23,909 bases of DNA from CAIWHR01 sp035541655 (lineage in GTDB: Bacteria; Pseudomonadota; Gammaproteobacteria; Burkholderiales; Casimicrobiaceae), in NCBI GenBank assembly GCA_035541655.1, contig DATKMY010000029.1, positions 1 to 23,909 on the forward strand, read 5' to 3'. Made by a program: the position numbers and the translations under genes. Shown one piece after another: positions 16,054 to 23,258 of this stretch (within the stretch, counting starts at the first letter, position 1; the number at the start of each line of letters is the position of its first letter). The notes beneath the pieces are model-generated. The model saw only the letters and a program-made list of their open reading frames with translations, searched no databases and was not told the DNA's origin.

Positions 16054-16875
16054 TTGTCTCACGACCTCTCGCCGCCGCCTCCCGCGGCACTTCCTCGCGT
16101 GCGGATCATTACGCTCAACGTGAACGGCATACGCTCGTCCGAGCGCCGCGGCCTCTCGCGCTGGCTGCGCCGCGCCGAGCCGTGGGATGTCGTTTGCCTG
16201 CAGGAGATCAAAGCGACGGTGGACGACATTCCGCGCGCGCTGCGTCGCCCGCGCCGCGCGCACGCGGCGTTCCTTCCGGCCGAGCGCAAGGGCTACAGCG
16301 GCGTTGCTGTCTACGCGAAGGTCCCGCCGCGCTGCGTCGAAGGATTCGGCAGCCGCGAGTTCGATGCGGAAGGGCGCTATCTCGAGGCGCACTTCGCGGA
16401 ACTCACCGTGGTCAGCGTGTACCTGCCGTCCGGATCGAGCGGCCCGCACCGCCAGGCATCGAAGCTTCGCTTCCTCGACGAATTCCTCCCGCATCTAGCG
16501 CAACTCCGACGCACAGGGAGGGAGATCATCCTCTGCGGCGACTGGAACATCGCCCACCGCGAGATCGACCTCAAGAACTGGCGGAGCAATCAGAAGAACT
16601 CGGGCTTCCTGCCGGAGGAGCGCGCGTGGCTCACGCGGGTGTTCGACGAGCTCGGCTTCATCGACGTGTTCCGCCGTATCGATCCGCGCCCCGAGCGCTA
16701 CACGTGGTGGTCGAACCGCGGACAGGCGTGGGAAAAGAACGTCGGCTGGCGGATCGACTACCAGGTTGCGACGGCCGCGATCGCGGCGAAGGCGAGGGCG
16801 GCGGCTATCTACACGAACCGCCGCTTTTCCGACCACGCTCCGCTCGTCATCGACTACGACTACACGCTGCGCTAG
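16054..16875 (+). CDS. xthA: Exodeoxyribonuclease III (AP endonuclease, ExoIII family)
   Basis: A DNA repair nuclease that cleaves at abasic sites and degrades 3' ends. Numbered from the TTG at 16054 (273 residues), the metal and catalytic residues are present: Glu51 (LQEIK), Asp163 and Asn165 (GDWNIAH), Asp235 (WRIDYQ), and Asp260-His261 (RFSDHAPL). It also has the family LNVNGIRS start (21-28). Start choice is open: TTG 16054 adds a Pro/Ala-rich 15-residue extension, while GTG 16099 begins exactly at VRIITLNVNG and gives 258 residues, closer to most homologues. Neither has a good Shine-Dalgarno. The stop lies 9 bases before the YheS-type ABC-F gene, so the two are probably co-transcribed. 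The exact sub-type (XthA versus ExoA) cannot be separated by eye. Confidence 0.93.
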   Translation: MSHDLSPPPPAALPRVRIITLNVNGIRSSERRGLSRWLRRAEPWDVVCLQEIKATVDDIPRALRRPRRAHAAFLPAERKGYSGVAVYAKVPPRCVEGFGSREFDAEGRYLEAHFAELTVVSVYLPSGSSGPHRQASKLRFLDEFLPHLAQLRRTGREIILCGDWNIAHREIDLKNWRSNQKNSGFLPEERAWLTRVFDELGFIDVFRRIDPRPERYTWWSNRGQAWEKNVGWRIDYQVATAAIAAKARAAAIYTNRRFSDHAPLVIDYDYTLR

Positions 16876-16884
16876 GGGCCTTCG

Positions 16885-18807
16885 TTGCTGCGCCTGACGA
16901 ACCTCGTCCTCGCCCGCGGCGCGAAGCGCCTGCTCGACGGCGCGAACCTCACCGTTCACGCCGGGCACAAGGTCGGGCTCGTGGGACCGAACGGCTCGGG
17001 CAAGTCGAGCCTCTTCGCGTTCGTTCGAGGCGAACTGCATCAGGACGCCGGGGAGATCGAGCTTCCGTCGGCGTGGACGATCGCGCACGTCGCGCAAGAG
17101 ACGCCTGCCGTCGGCTCGCCGGCGATCGAGTTCGTGCTCGACGGCGACCGCGAGCTGCGCGAGATCGAACGCGAGCTCGCGGCAACCGAGGCGGCCGCGG
17201 CGAGCGAGCCCGAGCGCCACGGCGAGACGCTCGCGCTGCTGCATCACCGCTTCGACGAGATCGGCGGCTATGCGGCGCGCGCCCGAGCGGCGACACTTCT
17301 CGCGGGCCTCGGCTTCGCGCCAGCGCGTCACGCCGATCCGGTCGCGCAATTCTCCGGCGGCTGGAGGATGCGGCTCAACCTCGCGCAGGCGCTGATGTGC
17401 CGGTCGGATCTTCTGCTTCTCGACGAGCCGACCAATCACCTCGACCTCGATGCCGTCCTTTGGCTCGAGGACTGGCTCGGCCGCTATCCGGGAACGCTGC
17501 TGCTCATCACGCACGACCGCGATTTCCTCGATGGAGTCGTCACGACGATCGCGCACATCGATCACCTGAAGATCAGGACGTACACGGGCAACTACTCGCA
17601 GTTCGAGCGCGAGCGGGCGAGAGAGCTTGCGCTGCAGCAGGCGGCGTTTGAGAAGCAGCAGCGGCAGATCGCGCACCTGCAGGCCTTCGTCGACCGCTTC
17701 CGCGCAAAGGCGACGAAGGCCAAGCAGGCGCAGAGCCGCATCAAGACGCTCGAGCGGATGGAGCGGATCGCCGCCGCGCACGTCGACAGCCCGTTCGAGT
17801 TCGCGTTCGCGCCGTCGGGCGGCGGAGCGCAGCAGCTCGTGCGCCTCGAAGGCGTGACGCTCGGTTACGAGGGCGCGCCGCCCGTTCTCACGGCGCTCGA
17901 GTGGACGGTGCGCAACGGCGAGCGGATCGGCCTGCTGGGGCCGAACGGGGCGGGCAAGTCGACGCTGCTCAAGGCGGTGGCCGGAACGCTCGTGCCGCGC
18001 GCCGGCAGGCGGCATTCGGCGAAGACGCTGGCGATCGGCTACTTTGCGCAGCACCAGGTGGAGCTGCTGCGCGACGACGAATCGCCGCTCTGGCATCTGG
18101 CCCGCGTCGACCCCGGAGCGCGCGAGCAGGAGCTGCGCGACTTTCTCGGCGGATTCGACTTTCGAAACGACACGGTGCTGCACCCGGTCGGGCGCTTCTC
18201 GGGCGGCGAGCGCGCTCGCCTCACCCTTGCAATCCTCGTGCGCCAGCGGCCGAACCTCCTCCTGCTCGACGAGCCGACCAACCATCTCGACATCGAAATG
18301 CGTGAAGCGCTCGCCGAGGCCTTGCAGGATTACGACGGCGCACTGATCGTCGTCGCGCACGACCGGCACCTGCTGCGCGCGACGACCGATGCGCTGTGGC
18401 TCGTCGACGCCGGCGCAGTGCAACCGTTCGAAGGCGATCTCGACGACTACCGCGAGTGGGTGCTGGCGCGCGGGCGCCGCGCCGCGGAGGCGGGCGAGCC
18501 GACGAGCAGCGCGAGCCGGAAGGCGCAGCGGCGAGCCGAAGCGCTGGAACGCCAGCGCGACTACGCGAAGCGCAAGCCCTATGCCGATCGGCTCGCCGGC
18601 CTCGAGCGGGAGATCGCGGCGCTCGACGCGGAGCGCAAGGGCGTCGAAGACTGGCTCGCATCGCCCGCCGCTTACGCTGACGAGCGCAAGGACGAGCTCA
18701 AGGCGCGCCTGGCGCGGCAAGGCGACCTGCGCTGGCAGCTCGCGCGCCTCGAAGCCGAATGGCTGGAGGTCGCCGAGATTCTCGAAAAGCCGGAAATCGA
18801 ATCCTGA
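16885..18807 (+). CDS. yheS: ABC-F ATPase, YheS type
   Basis: A soluble ABC-F protein expected to bind ribosomes and relieve or modulate stalled translation. The 640-residue product aligns along its length with my memory of E. coli YheS. Landmarks are Walker A GPNGSGKS (34-41) and GPNGAGKS (353-360), the AQETPA and FSGGWRMRLNLAQALMCRSD segments, catalytic Glu182 and Glu464 in DEPTNHLD, and the inter-domain linker DRFRAKATKAKQAQSRIK (271-288). A C-terminal charged coiled coil (about 515-630) follows. The start is a TTG, preceded by AGGGG about six bases upstream and overlapping the xthA stop context. No ATG alternative exists before the first strand. It is distinct from the ettA gene 2.5 kb away: it has a long C-terminal coiled coil and lacks the EttA N-terminus. 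Confidence 0.94.
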   Translation: MLRLTNLVLARGAKRLLDGANLTVHAGHKVGLVGPNGSGKSSLFAFVRGELHQDAGEIELPSAWTIAHVAQETPAVGSPAIEFVLDGDRELREIERELAATEAAAASEPERHGETLALLHHRFDEIGGYAARARAATLLAGLGFAPARHADPVAQFSGGWRMRLNLAQALMCRSDLLLLDEPTNHLDLDAVLWLEDWLGRYPGTLLLITHDRDFLDGVVTTIAHIDHLKIRTYTGNYSQFERERARELALQQAAFEKQQRQIAHLQAFVDRFRAKATKAKQAQSRIKTLERMERIAAAHVDSPFEFAFAPSGGGAQQLVRLEGVTLGYEGAPPVLTALEWTVRNGERIGLLGPNGAGKSTLLKAVAGTLVPRAGRRHSAKTLAIGYFAQHQVELLRDDESPLWHLARVDPGAREQELRDFLGGFDFRNDTVLHPVGRFSGGERARLTLAILVRQRPNLLLLDEPTNHLDIEMREALAEALQDYDGALIVVAHDRHLLRATTDALWLVDAGAVQPFEGDLDDYREWVLARGRRAAEAGEPTSSASRKAQRRAEALERQRDYAKRKPYADRLAGLEREIAALDAERKGVEDWLASPAAYADERKDELKARLARQGDLRWQLARLEAEWLEVAEILEKPEIES

Positions 18808-18909
18808 AGCGCGTTCGGGGGTTCCGATTAGCAGGCGGCGCAAGTCGCACCGGCAGGCCGAGGGGCGCCCGATTCTCGTGAAGCCGGGGCTAGCCCCTTG
18901 GGCGACCTG
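18808..18909. other. Convergent gap between yheS and methyltransferase genes
   Basis: The 102-bp space between two convergent genes contains a 12-bp palindrome GGGGCTAGCCCC (18886-18897), adjacent to the methyltransferase stop. It has no loop and no T-tract, so a terminator role is unproven. No gene or promoter is visible. Confidence 0.35.
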
Positions 18910-19662
18910 CTAGCGCGCGCCGGGGCGATAAAAGAGATAGATGCCGAATCCCAGCGTGTCGCGCCCCCACCGCAAGTACGCGTCGCGCCAGCGGCGGCTG
19001 CGCTTGAGCATTTCGGGGACGTCGGGATCGTCGGTCTGCTCCCCCGCATAGCGCTCGATCGAGCGCGAGTATTTCCACTCGTAATCGTCCCACTCGTCGA
19101 GCGAGGCGGTGATCGCATGCATCGGAATCAAGCCCGCATTGACGCCCGCATCGACGTTGCCGCGGTGGTCGAGGTACTGCGTGTCGGGGCCGCCCAGGAA
19201 CGCAACGTATTCGGGACGCGGCTTTCGCTGCCAATAGCCTTCGCCGATCAGGATGTAACCGCCGGACTTGGTCCAGGTCTTGAGCTGGTTGCAGATTCCG
19301 GGCATGCCTCCGTCGATACCGCCGGCGCCCAGCATTACGGCGAGATGGAAGGTCTCCGGGTCGGCCCGGTAGTTGCGGATATCGCTGTCGTCGAGGTGTA
19401 GCTTGGAGAGTGCGCCCGTCCATTCGGCGCGCTCGCGCGCCGCGTCGAGCATCAGCTCCGAATGGTCGACCGCGATGACGGTCGAGCCGAAGCGCTCGAT
19501 GATCCGCAGCGCGAGCTCCGCGCGACCGCAACCCAGGTCGAGGACACGCGAGCCAGCGTCGAGCGGCAGCAGGTCGAGCACCTTCTCGATCTTCGCGGCC
19601 GAGATCGGATTGCAGTAGTCGTGCTCGCGGTGCGCGATGAAGCTGAATTTCTTGGGATTCAT
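18910..19662 (-). CDS. Class I SAM-dependent methyltransferase, substrate unknown
   Basis: A 250-residue Rossmann-fold methyltransferase. SAM-binding motif I VLDLGCGRAEL is at 40-50. The acidic end of strand 2 is AVDHSELML (64-72), and an acidic/Asn-containing region, DDSDIRNY, is at 91-98. The GEGYWQRKPRPEYVAFLGG stretch (140-158) recalls a group of uncharacterised bacterial methyltransferases in which this segment is conserved. No membrane segment or signal peptide is present, so it is cytoplasmic. The ATG at 19662 overlaps the ampG stop by four bases (ATGA), indicating translational coupling to ampG. A bound SAM is expected but the methyl acceptor cannot be inferred. The link to the SAM-producing pathway upstream (metX-metW) and to muropeptide import (ampG) is by position only. 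Confidence 0.88.
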   Translation of the reverse strand: MNPKKFSFIAHREHDYCNPISAAKIEKVLDLLPLDAGSRVLDLGCGRAELALRIIERFGSTVIAVDHSELMLDAARERAEWTGALSKLHLDDSDIRNYRADPETFHLAVMLGAGGIDGGMPGICNQLKTWTKSGGYILIGEGYWQRKPRPEYVAFLGGPDTQYLDHRGNVDAGVNAGLIPMHAITASLDEWDDYEWKYSRSIERYAGEQTDDPDVPEMLKRSRRWRDAYLRWGRDTLGFGIYLFYRPGAR

Positions 19663-20978
19663 GGCGGGCGCGGCCTCGCGTCGGGGTCGTTCCATGGCGC
19701 GACACGCAAAAGGAGTGCCATCCCCGGGAGCGCGAGCGCCGTGCAGAGCAGATAGAAGTCGAACCAGCCGATCTTGTCGACGAGCCAGCCGGTCGACGCG
19801 TTGACGACGGTGCGCGGCACCGCCGCCAGGCTCGTGAACAGCGCGAACTGCGTCGCCGTGTAGCGCGGATCCGTCGCCCGGGCGATGAACGCCACGAAGG
19901 CCGTGGTCCCGAGGCCCACGCCGAACGCCTCGAACGCGATCACGCAGGCGAGGAGCCACTTGTCCGGCCGATTCTCGTGCGCGAGCCATGCGAAGCCCAG
20001 GATCGACACGAGCTGCACGACGCCGAACAGCCACAGCCCGCGGTTGATCCCGAGGCGCAGCATCCACAATCCGCCGAGCACGCCGCCGGCGACGCTCGAC
20101 CACAGGCCGGCGTTCTTTGCGATGACGCCGATCTCCGACTTGCTGAAACCCATGTCGAGATAGAACGGTGTTGCGAGCGCGGTCGCCATGCTGTCGCCGA
20201 GCTTGTAGAGGAAGATGAAGAGAAGCACGACGAACGCGCCTTGCGCGCCGTCGCGCCGGATGAATTCCCGGAACGGCTCGACGACGGCTTCGCCGAGCGA
20301 GTGGGGACCGGGCCGGGCGAGCGCGGGCTCGGCCACGGCGAGCGTCATCCCGATTCCGGGCAGCATGAACGCCGCGGTAATCCAGAAGACGTACGACCAC
20401 GGCAGATGGTCGGCGAGAATCAGCGCGAGCGCCCCGGGAACGAGACTCGAGATCCGGTAGGCGTTGACGTAGATCGCGTTGCCCAATCCGAGCTCGGCCT
20501 CCGGAAGGATCTCGCGGCGGAAGGCGTCGAGCACGATGTCCTGGCTCGCGCTGAAGAACGCCACCGCAGCCGCGAGATACGCGATCGCCCAGAGATCGCC
20601 CTGGGGATGCAGATGCCCGAACAGCGGGATCGATGCGAGAAGCAGGAGCTGGGTGCCGAGCATCCATCCGCGACGGCGGCCCAGTACGGGGAGCGCGTAG
20701 CGATCGAGCAGCGGCGACCACAGGAACTTCCACGTGTACGGAAGCTGGATCAGCGTGAAGAGCCCGATCGCCTTCAGGTCGACTCTCTCGGAGCGCAGCC
20801 ATGCCGGCAGCAGGTTGAGCAGCAGATAAAGCGGCAGGCCCGAGGAGACGCCGACGAACACACAGATCAGCATCCGGCGGTTGAGCAGCGCCTCGCGCCA
20901 GGTTTCGCGCGTCGGAGGCACGGGCTGTGCGGCGACTGGCGCGCCCGAGTTGGCGGCCGCACGCCGAGCGTCGTTCAT
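19659..20978 (-). CDS. ampG: AmpG-family muropeptide permease (MFS)
   Basis: AmpG imports GlcNAc-anhydroMurNAc peptides from the periplasm for wall recycling and, in some species, beta-lactamase control. The 439-residue protein has about twelve membrane segments. Its family-specific sequence blocks include SSGLPLYLLLN, LFTLIQLPYTWKFLWSPLLDR, GRRRGW, FFSASQDIVLDAFRREILP, LYKLGDSMA and YTATQFALFTSLAAVPRT. The last matches the AmpG ATQFALLSALSAVGR region. E. coli AmpG (491 residues) has two extra C-terminal helices that this protein lacks; shorter versions are common elsewhere. The ATG at 20978 lies 87 bases after metX-metW on the same strand, so read-through from the riboswitch-controlled transcript is possible. 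A TAGAAT sequence just before the ATG could be a local -10, but with poor -35 and almost no leader. No ampC, ampR or nagZ is in the window. Confidence 0.9.
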   Translation of the reverse strand: MNDARRAAANSGAPVAAQPVPPTRETWREALLNRRMLICVFVGVSSGLPLYLLLNLLPAWLRSERVDLKAIGLFTLIQLPYTWKFLWSPLLDRYALPVLGRRRGWMLGTQLLLLASIPLFGHLHPQGDLWAIAYLAAAVAFFSASQDIVLDAFRREILPEAELGLGNAIYVNAYRISSLVPGALALILADHLPWSYVFWITAAFMLPGIGMTLAVAEPALARPGPHSLGEAVVEPFREFIRRDGAQGAFVVLLFIFLYKLGDSMATALATPFYLDMGFSKSEIGVIAKNAGLWSSVAGGVLGGLWMLRLGINRGLWLFGVVQLVSILGFAWLAHENRPDKWLLACVIAFEAFGVGLGTTAFVAFIARATDPRYTATQFALFTSLAAVPRTVVNASTGWLVDKIGWFDFYLLCTALALPGMALLLRVAPWNDPDARPRPP

Positions 20979-21065
20979 TCGTGGATTCTAGCCGCCATTG
21001 AAACAATTGAGCGCGACCGCGCGGGGGAGATCCGCGCCGAGGCCACGCGTCGCGGCGCCCGCGTG

Positions 21066-22940
21066 TTACGCGCGCCGAAACCGGTAGATCGCGAGCTCGC
21101 CTCGCAGGTTTGGCAGCGCGGTCACGGCGCGCCCGCCCGCGAGAACGACGCGGTTCTCGACGTGAAAGCTGCGCTCGGCCAGGAACGCATCGAAATCCGC
21201 GACGGTGCAGAGGTGGATGTTCGGCGTGTCGTACCACTGGTACGGAAGCGACGTCGACACGGGCATCCGGCCTTTGACGATCTGCCAGCGGTGCGACCAG
21301 TGCCCGAAGTTCGGGAACGTGACGATGGCCTCGCGGCCGACTCGCAGCATCTCGACGACGAGGTCCTCCGTATGGCGCATCGCCTGCAGCGTCTGCGAGA
21401 GGATCACGCAATCGAACGACGCGTCATCGAAGCCCGCGAGACCGGACTCGAGGTCGCTCTGCAGGACGTTGATGCCGTTCGCGACGCTCGCGAGCACGCC
21501 GGCGTCGTCGATCTCGACGCCGTAGCCGGTTGCGCCGCGCTCGCGCGCGAGATACGCAAGCAGGCTGCCGTCGCCGCAGCCGAGGTCGAGGATCCGCGCG
21601 CCTTTCGGGATCCACGACGCGATGGTGGCGAAGTCGGCGCGGCCGGCCGCCGCGGCCGCGGAAGGAACGTACGGTGTGCCGAGCGCGAGCTCGGAGGCGA
21701 CTGTTCGCGACGGGGACACCGCTGCGCCGTTCGCGGTCGAAAGATCGTCGCCGGCCGCATTTTCGCCCGGGCTCTCGGCGGCGACCCGGTTGAAATACGC
21801 GCGAACGACGCGCATGTACTGCGGGTTGTCGAGCAGGAACGCGTCGTGGCCGTGCGCAGCGACGATCTCGGCATACGAAACCTCGTGGCGGTGGTCGACG
21901 AGCGCCTTGACGATTTCGCGCGAGCGCGCCGGAGCGAAGCGCCAGTCAGTCGTGAACGAAACGACGAGGAACGCGCAACGCGCGGGTGCGAGCGCACGGC
22001 CGAGATCGCCGCCTTGCGCGGACGCGGGATCGAAGTAGTCGAGGGCCTTGGTGATGCGCAGATACGTGTTCGCATCGTAGTACTCGGCGAACTTCTCGCC
22101 CTGATGCCGAAGGTACGATTCGATCTGGAATTCCGGCGCGAACGAGAAGTTGAGCCCTTCGCGCAAGTCCCGGCCGAACTTCTCCTCCATCTGCTCGTCC
22201 GAGAGATACGTGATGTGCCCGATCATCCGCGCGACGACGAGGCCCCGCCGTGGTTTCGTCCGCCGCGCCTCGAAGTAGCCGTCGTGAAAATCGGGGTCCG
22301 AACGGATCGCCTGCCGCGCGACTTCGTTGAACGCGATGTTCTGCGCGGAGAGGTTCGGTGCGGCGGCGATCACCAGCGCGTGGCGAATGCGCTCGGGGTA
22401 GCGCGTCGCCCAGGCGAGCGCCTGCATGCCCCCCAGGCTTCCGCCCATTACGGCCGCCCATTGCCCGATGCCGAGGAAGTCGGCGAGACGCGCCTGCGCA
22501 TCGACCCAGTCCTCGACGGTGACGAGCGGGAAGTCGGCGCCCCACGGCGCGCCCGTCGCCGGATTCGTCGACAGCGGACCGGTCGAGCCGAAGCAGCTGC
22601 CCAGGTTGTTGACGCCGACGACGAAAAACCGATCGGTGTCGACGGGCTTGCCGGGGCCGACCATGTTGTCCCACCACCCGACGTTGTCGGGATCGTTCTC
22701 GTAGTATCCGGCGACGTGGTGCGACGCGTTGAGCGCATGGCAGATGAGCACTGCGTTCGATGCGCCGGCATCGAGCTTGCCGTAGGTTTCGTAGACGAGA
22801 TCGTAGGGCGCGAGCGTCCTGCCGCAGGCGAGCGGCAGCGGTGCCTCGAACCGCGCGCTCCGCGCGACGACGGCGCCGACCGAGCGGCCGGCCGCGGCCG
22901 CACCAGCAGCGCCTCCGGTCGTAGCGGCAAACGAGGGCAT
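21066..22940 (-). CDS. metXW: Fused MetX-MetW: homoserine O-acyltransferase with MetW domain
   Basis: A single 624-residue frame joins two proteins normally encoded separately. Residues about 30-388 are MetX, an alpha/beta-hydrolase that acylates homoserine (acetyl- or succinyl-CoA cannot be decided by eye) in the first committed step of methionine synthesis. Nucleophile Ser168 (GGSLGGMQ), Asp332 (FTTDWRF) and His365 (HGHDAFLLD) are present. Residues about 390-435 form a Gly/Ala/Ser-rich linker. Residues about 437-620 are MetW, with ADFATIASWIPKGARILDLG including motif I LDLGCGDGSL (451-460), SQTLQAM (515-521) and NFGHW (544-548). MetW is a methyltransferase-fold partner that many proteobacterial MetX enzymes need. 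The ATG at 22940 is the only start after the leader terminator; the reading frame runs upstream through the riboswitch, and there is no MetX homology there. The Shine-Dalgarno is weak (AGGA about 14 bases upstream). Expression is probably SAM-repressed. ampG follows. Confidence 0.93.
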   Translation of the reverse strand: MPSFAATTGGAAGAAAAGRSVGAVVARSARFEAPLPLACGRTLAPYDLVYETYGKLDAGASNAVLICHALNASHHVAGYYENDPDNVGWWDNMVGPGKPVDTDRFFVVGVNNLGSCFGSTGPLSTNPATGAPWGADFPLVTVEDWVDAQARLADFLGIGQWAAVMGGSLGGMQALAWATRYPERIRHALVIAAAPNLSAQNIAFNEVARQAIRSDPDFHDGYFEARRTKPRRGLVVARMIGHITYLSDEQMEEKFGRDLREGLNFSFAPEFQIESYLRHQGEKFAEYYDANTYLRITKALDYFDPASAQGGDLGRALAPARCAFLVVSFTTDWRFAPARSREIVKALVDHRHEVSYAEIVAAHGHDAFLLDNPQYMRVVRAYFNRVAAESPGENAAGDDLSTANGAAVSPSRTVASELALGTPYVPSAAAAAGRADFATIASWIPKGARILDLGCGDGSLLAYLARERGATGYGVEIDDAGVLASVANGINVLQSDLESGLAGFDDASFDCVILSQTLQAMRHTEDLVVEMLRVGREAIVTFPNFGHWSHRWQIVKGRMPVSTSLPYQWYDTPNIHLCTVADFDAFLAERSFHVENRVVLAGGRAVTALPNLRGELAIYRFRRA

Positions 22941-22967
22941 CGCGGAATCTCGGATCCTGAGGGCAAC

Positions 22968-23003
22968 AAAAAACCGGCCGCCTGCTTCGCTAACGGGGCC
23001 GGT
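22968..23003 (-). terminator. Intrinsic terminator in the metX-metW leader (riboswitch expression platform)
   Basis: The minus strand has ACCGGCC (23003-22997), a 17-base loop, GGCCGGT (22979-22973) and a run of six T residues ending at 22968. This is a textbook Rho-independent terminator, placed after the SAM-II aptamer and 27 bases before the metX start codon. In this position it should stop transcription before the gene. The loop includes TTAGC (22993-22989), complementary to the GCTAA of the aptamer core, which may permit an alternative fold. Confidence 0.82.
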
Positions 23004-23023
23004 CTCCGGGAATATCCCTTGCC

Positions 23024-23101
23024 GAGCCGCTTTAGCCGCATTTTTCGGGATCCTCGCACCTCGAGGCTCCCCGCGCCCGCAAGCTGGCTCAAATCGGCGC
23101 G
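23024..23101 (-). ncRNA. SAM-II (metA-type) riboswitch upstream of metX-metW
   Basis: The minus-strand leader matches the SAM-II aptamer plan. P1 pairs CGCGCC (23101-23096) with GGCGCG (23077-23072). The loop begins GATTT, as in the consensus, and contains GAGCC (23090-23086). That pairs perfectly with GGCTC (23028-23024) to make the pseudoknot. Between them lies the conserved AAAATGnnGCTAAA core (about 23044-23031). The loop after P1 holds an added hairpin: GGGA plus CCTCG pairs with CGAGG plus TCCC (23071-23047, loop AGGTG). Canonical short SAM-II aptamers lack it. SAM-II elements sit before methionine and SAM genes, often metA/metX/metZ, mostly in alphaproteobacteria. The assignment is from memory of the consensus; a covariance-model search would settle it. 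Confidence 0.85.
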
Positions 23102-23108
23102 AGGGCGA

Positions 23109-23136
23109 AGTGTAACGGGTTCGGGCGCCGATGCAA
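23109..23136 (-). promoter_or_regulatory. Candidate promoter of the metX-metW transcript
   Basis: On the minus strand TTGCAT (23136-23131) and TACACT (23114-23109) are separated by 16 bases. The hexamers match consensus at three and four positions. A start about seven bases after the -10 would fall at the first base of riboswitch P1 (near 23101), which is what an aptamer leader needs and supports the call. Confidence 0.5.
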
Positions 23137-23200
23137 ATCCGCCCGCGGGGCGGGCTGCACGTCGTCCACCTGCCGGAATAGCCGCGCGGCGCCGTTGTTT

Positions 23201-23222
23201 GCTGATCATCGAAACGATCGGC
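23201..23222. repeat. Inverted repeat upstream of the exported protein gene
   Basis: ATCG-AAA-CGAT (23207-23217) forms a perfect short palindrome that extends outward to an imperfect GCTGATC...GATCGGC. It lies 37 bases before the plus-strand start at 23259, downstream of a TTGTTT (23195-23200) that could be a -35. It could be an operator site; evidence is limited to symmetry and position. Confidence 0.35.
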
Positions 23223-23258
23223 GGCGCTCACGAACATTCCGCCCGATTGGAGGTCGAG

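Noticed and set aside
14472..17651. Very long plus-strand reading frame (over 1000 codons) antisense to pyrE and spanning xthA/yheS
   Set aside because: It overlaps several well-identified genes, gives Arg/Ala/Pro-rich sequence without recognisable domains, and is a normal artefact of high-GC coding DNA.
16495..18843. Long minus-strand frame antisense to the YheS-type gene
   Set aside because: Its translation is low complexity (Arg, Leu, Val, Glu) with no motif, while the plus strand encodes an unambiguous ABC-F protein.
18886..18897. Palindrome GGGGCTAGCCCC as a bidirectional terminator between yheS and the methyltransferase gene
   Set aside because: There is no loop-forming spacer and no T-tract on either strand, so it is recorded only as a palindrome in the gap entry.
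20979..21065. TAGAAT just before ampG as a dedicated promoter
   Set aside because: It is within about 6 bases of the start codon and has no -35 at proper spacing, so transcription from metX-metW seems at least as likely.
22941..23237. N-terminal extension of MetX up to an in-frame start near 23237
   Set aside because: The extension would be translated through the riboswitch and terminator, has no MetX similarity, and lies upstream of the likely transcription start at about 23101.
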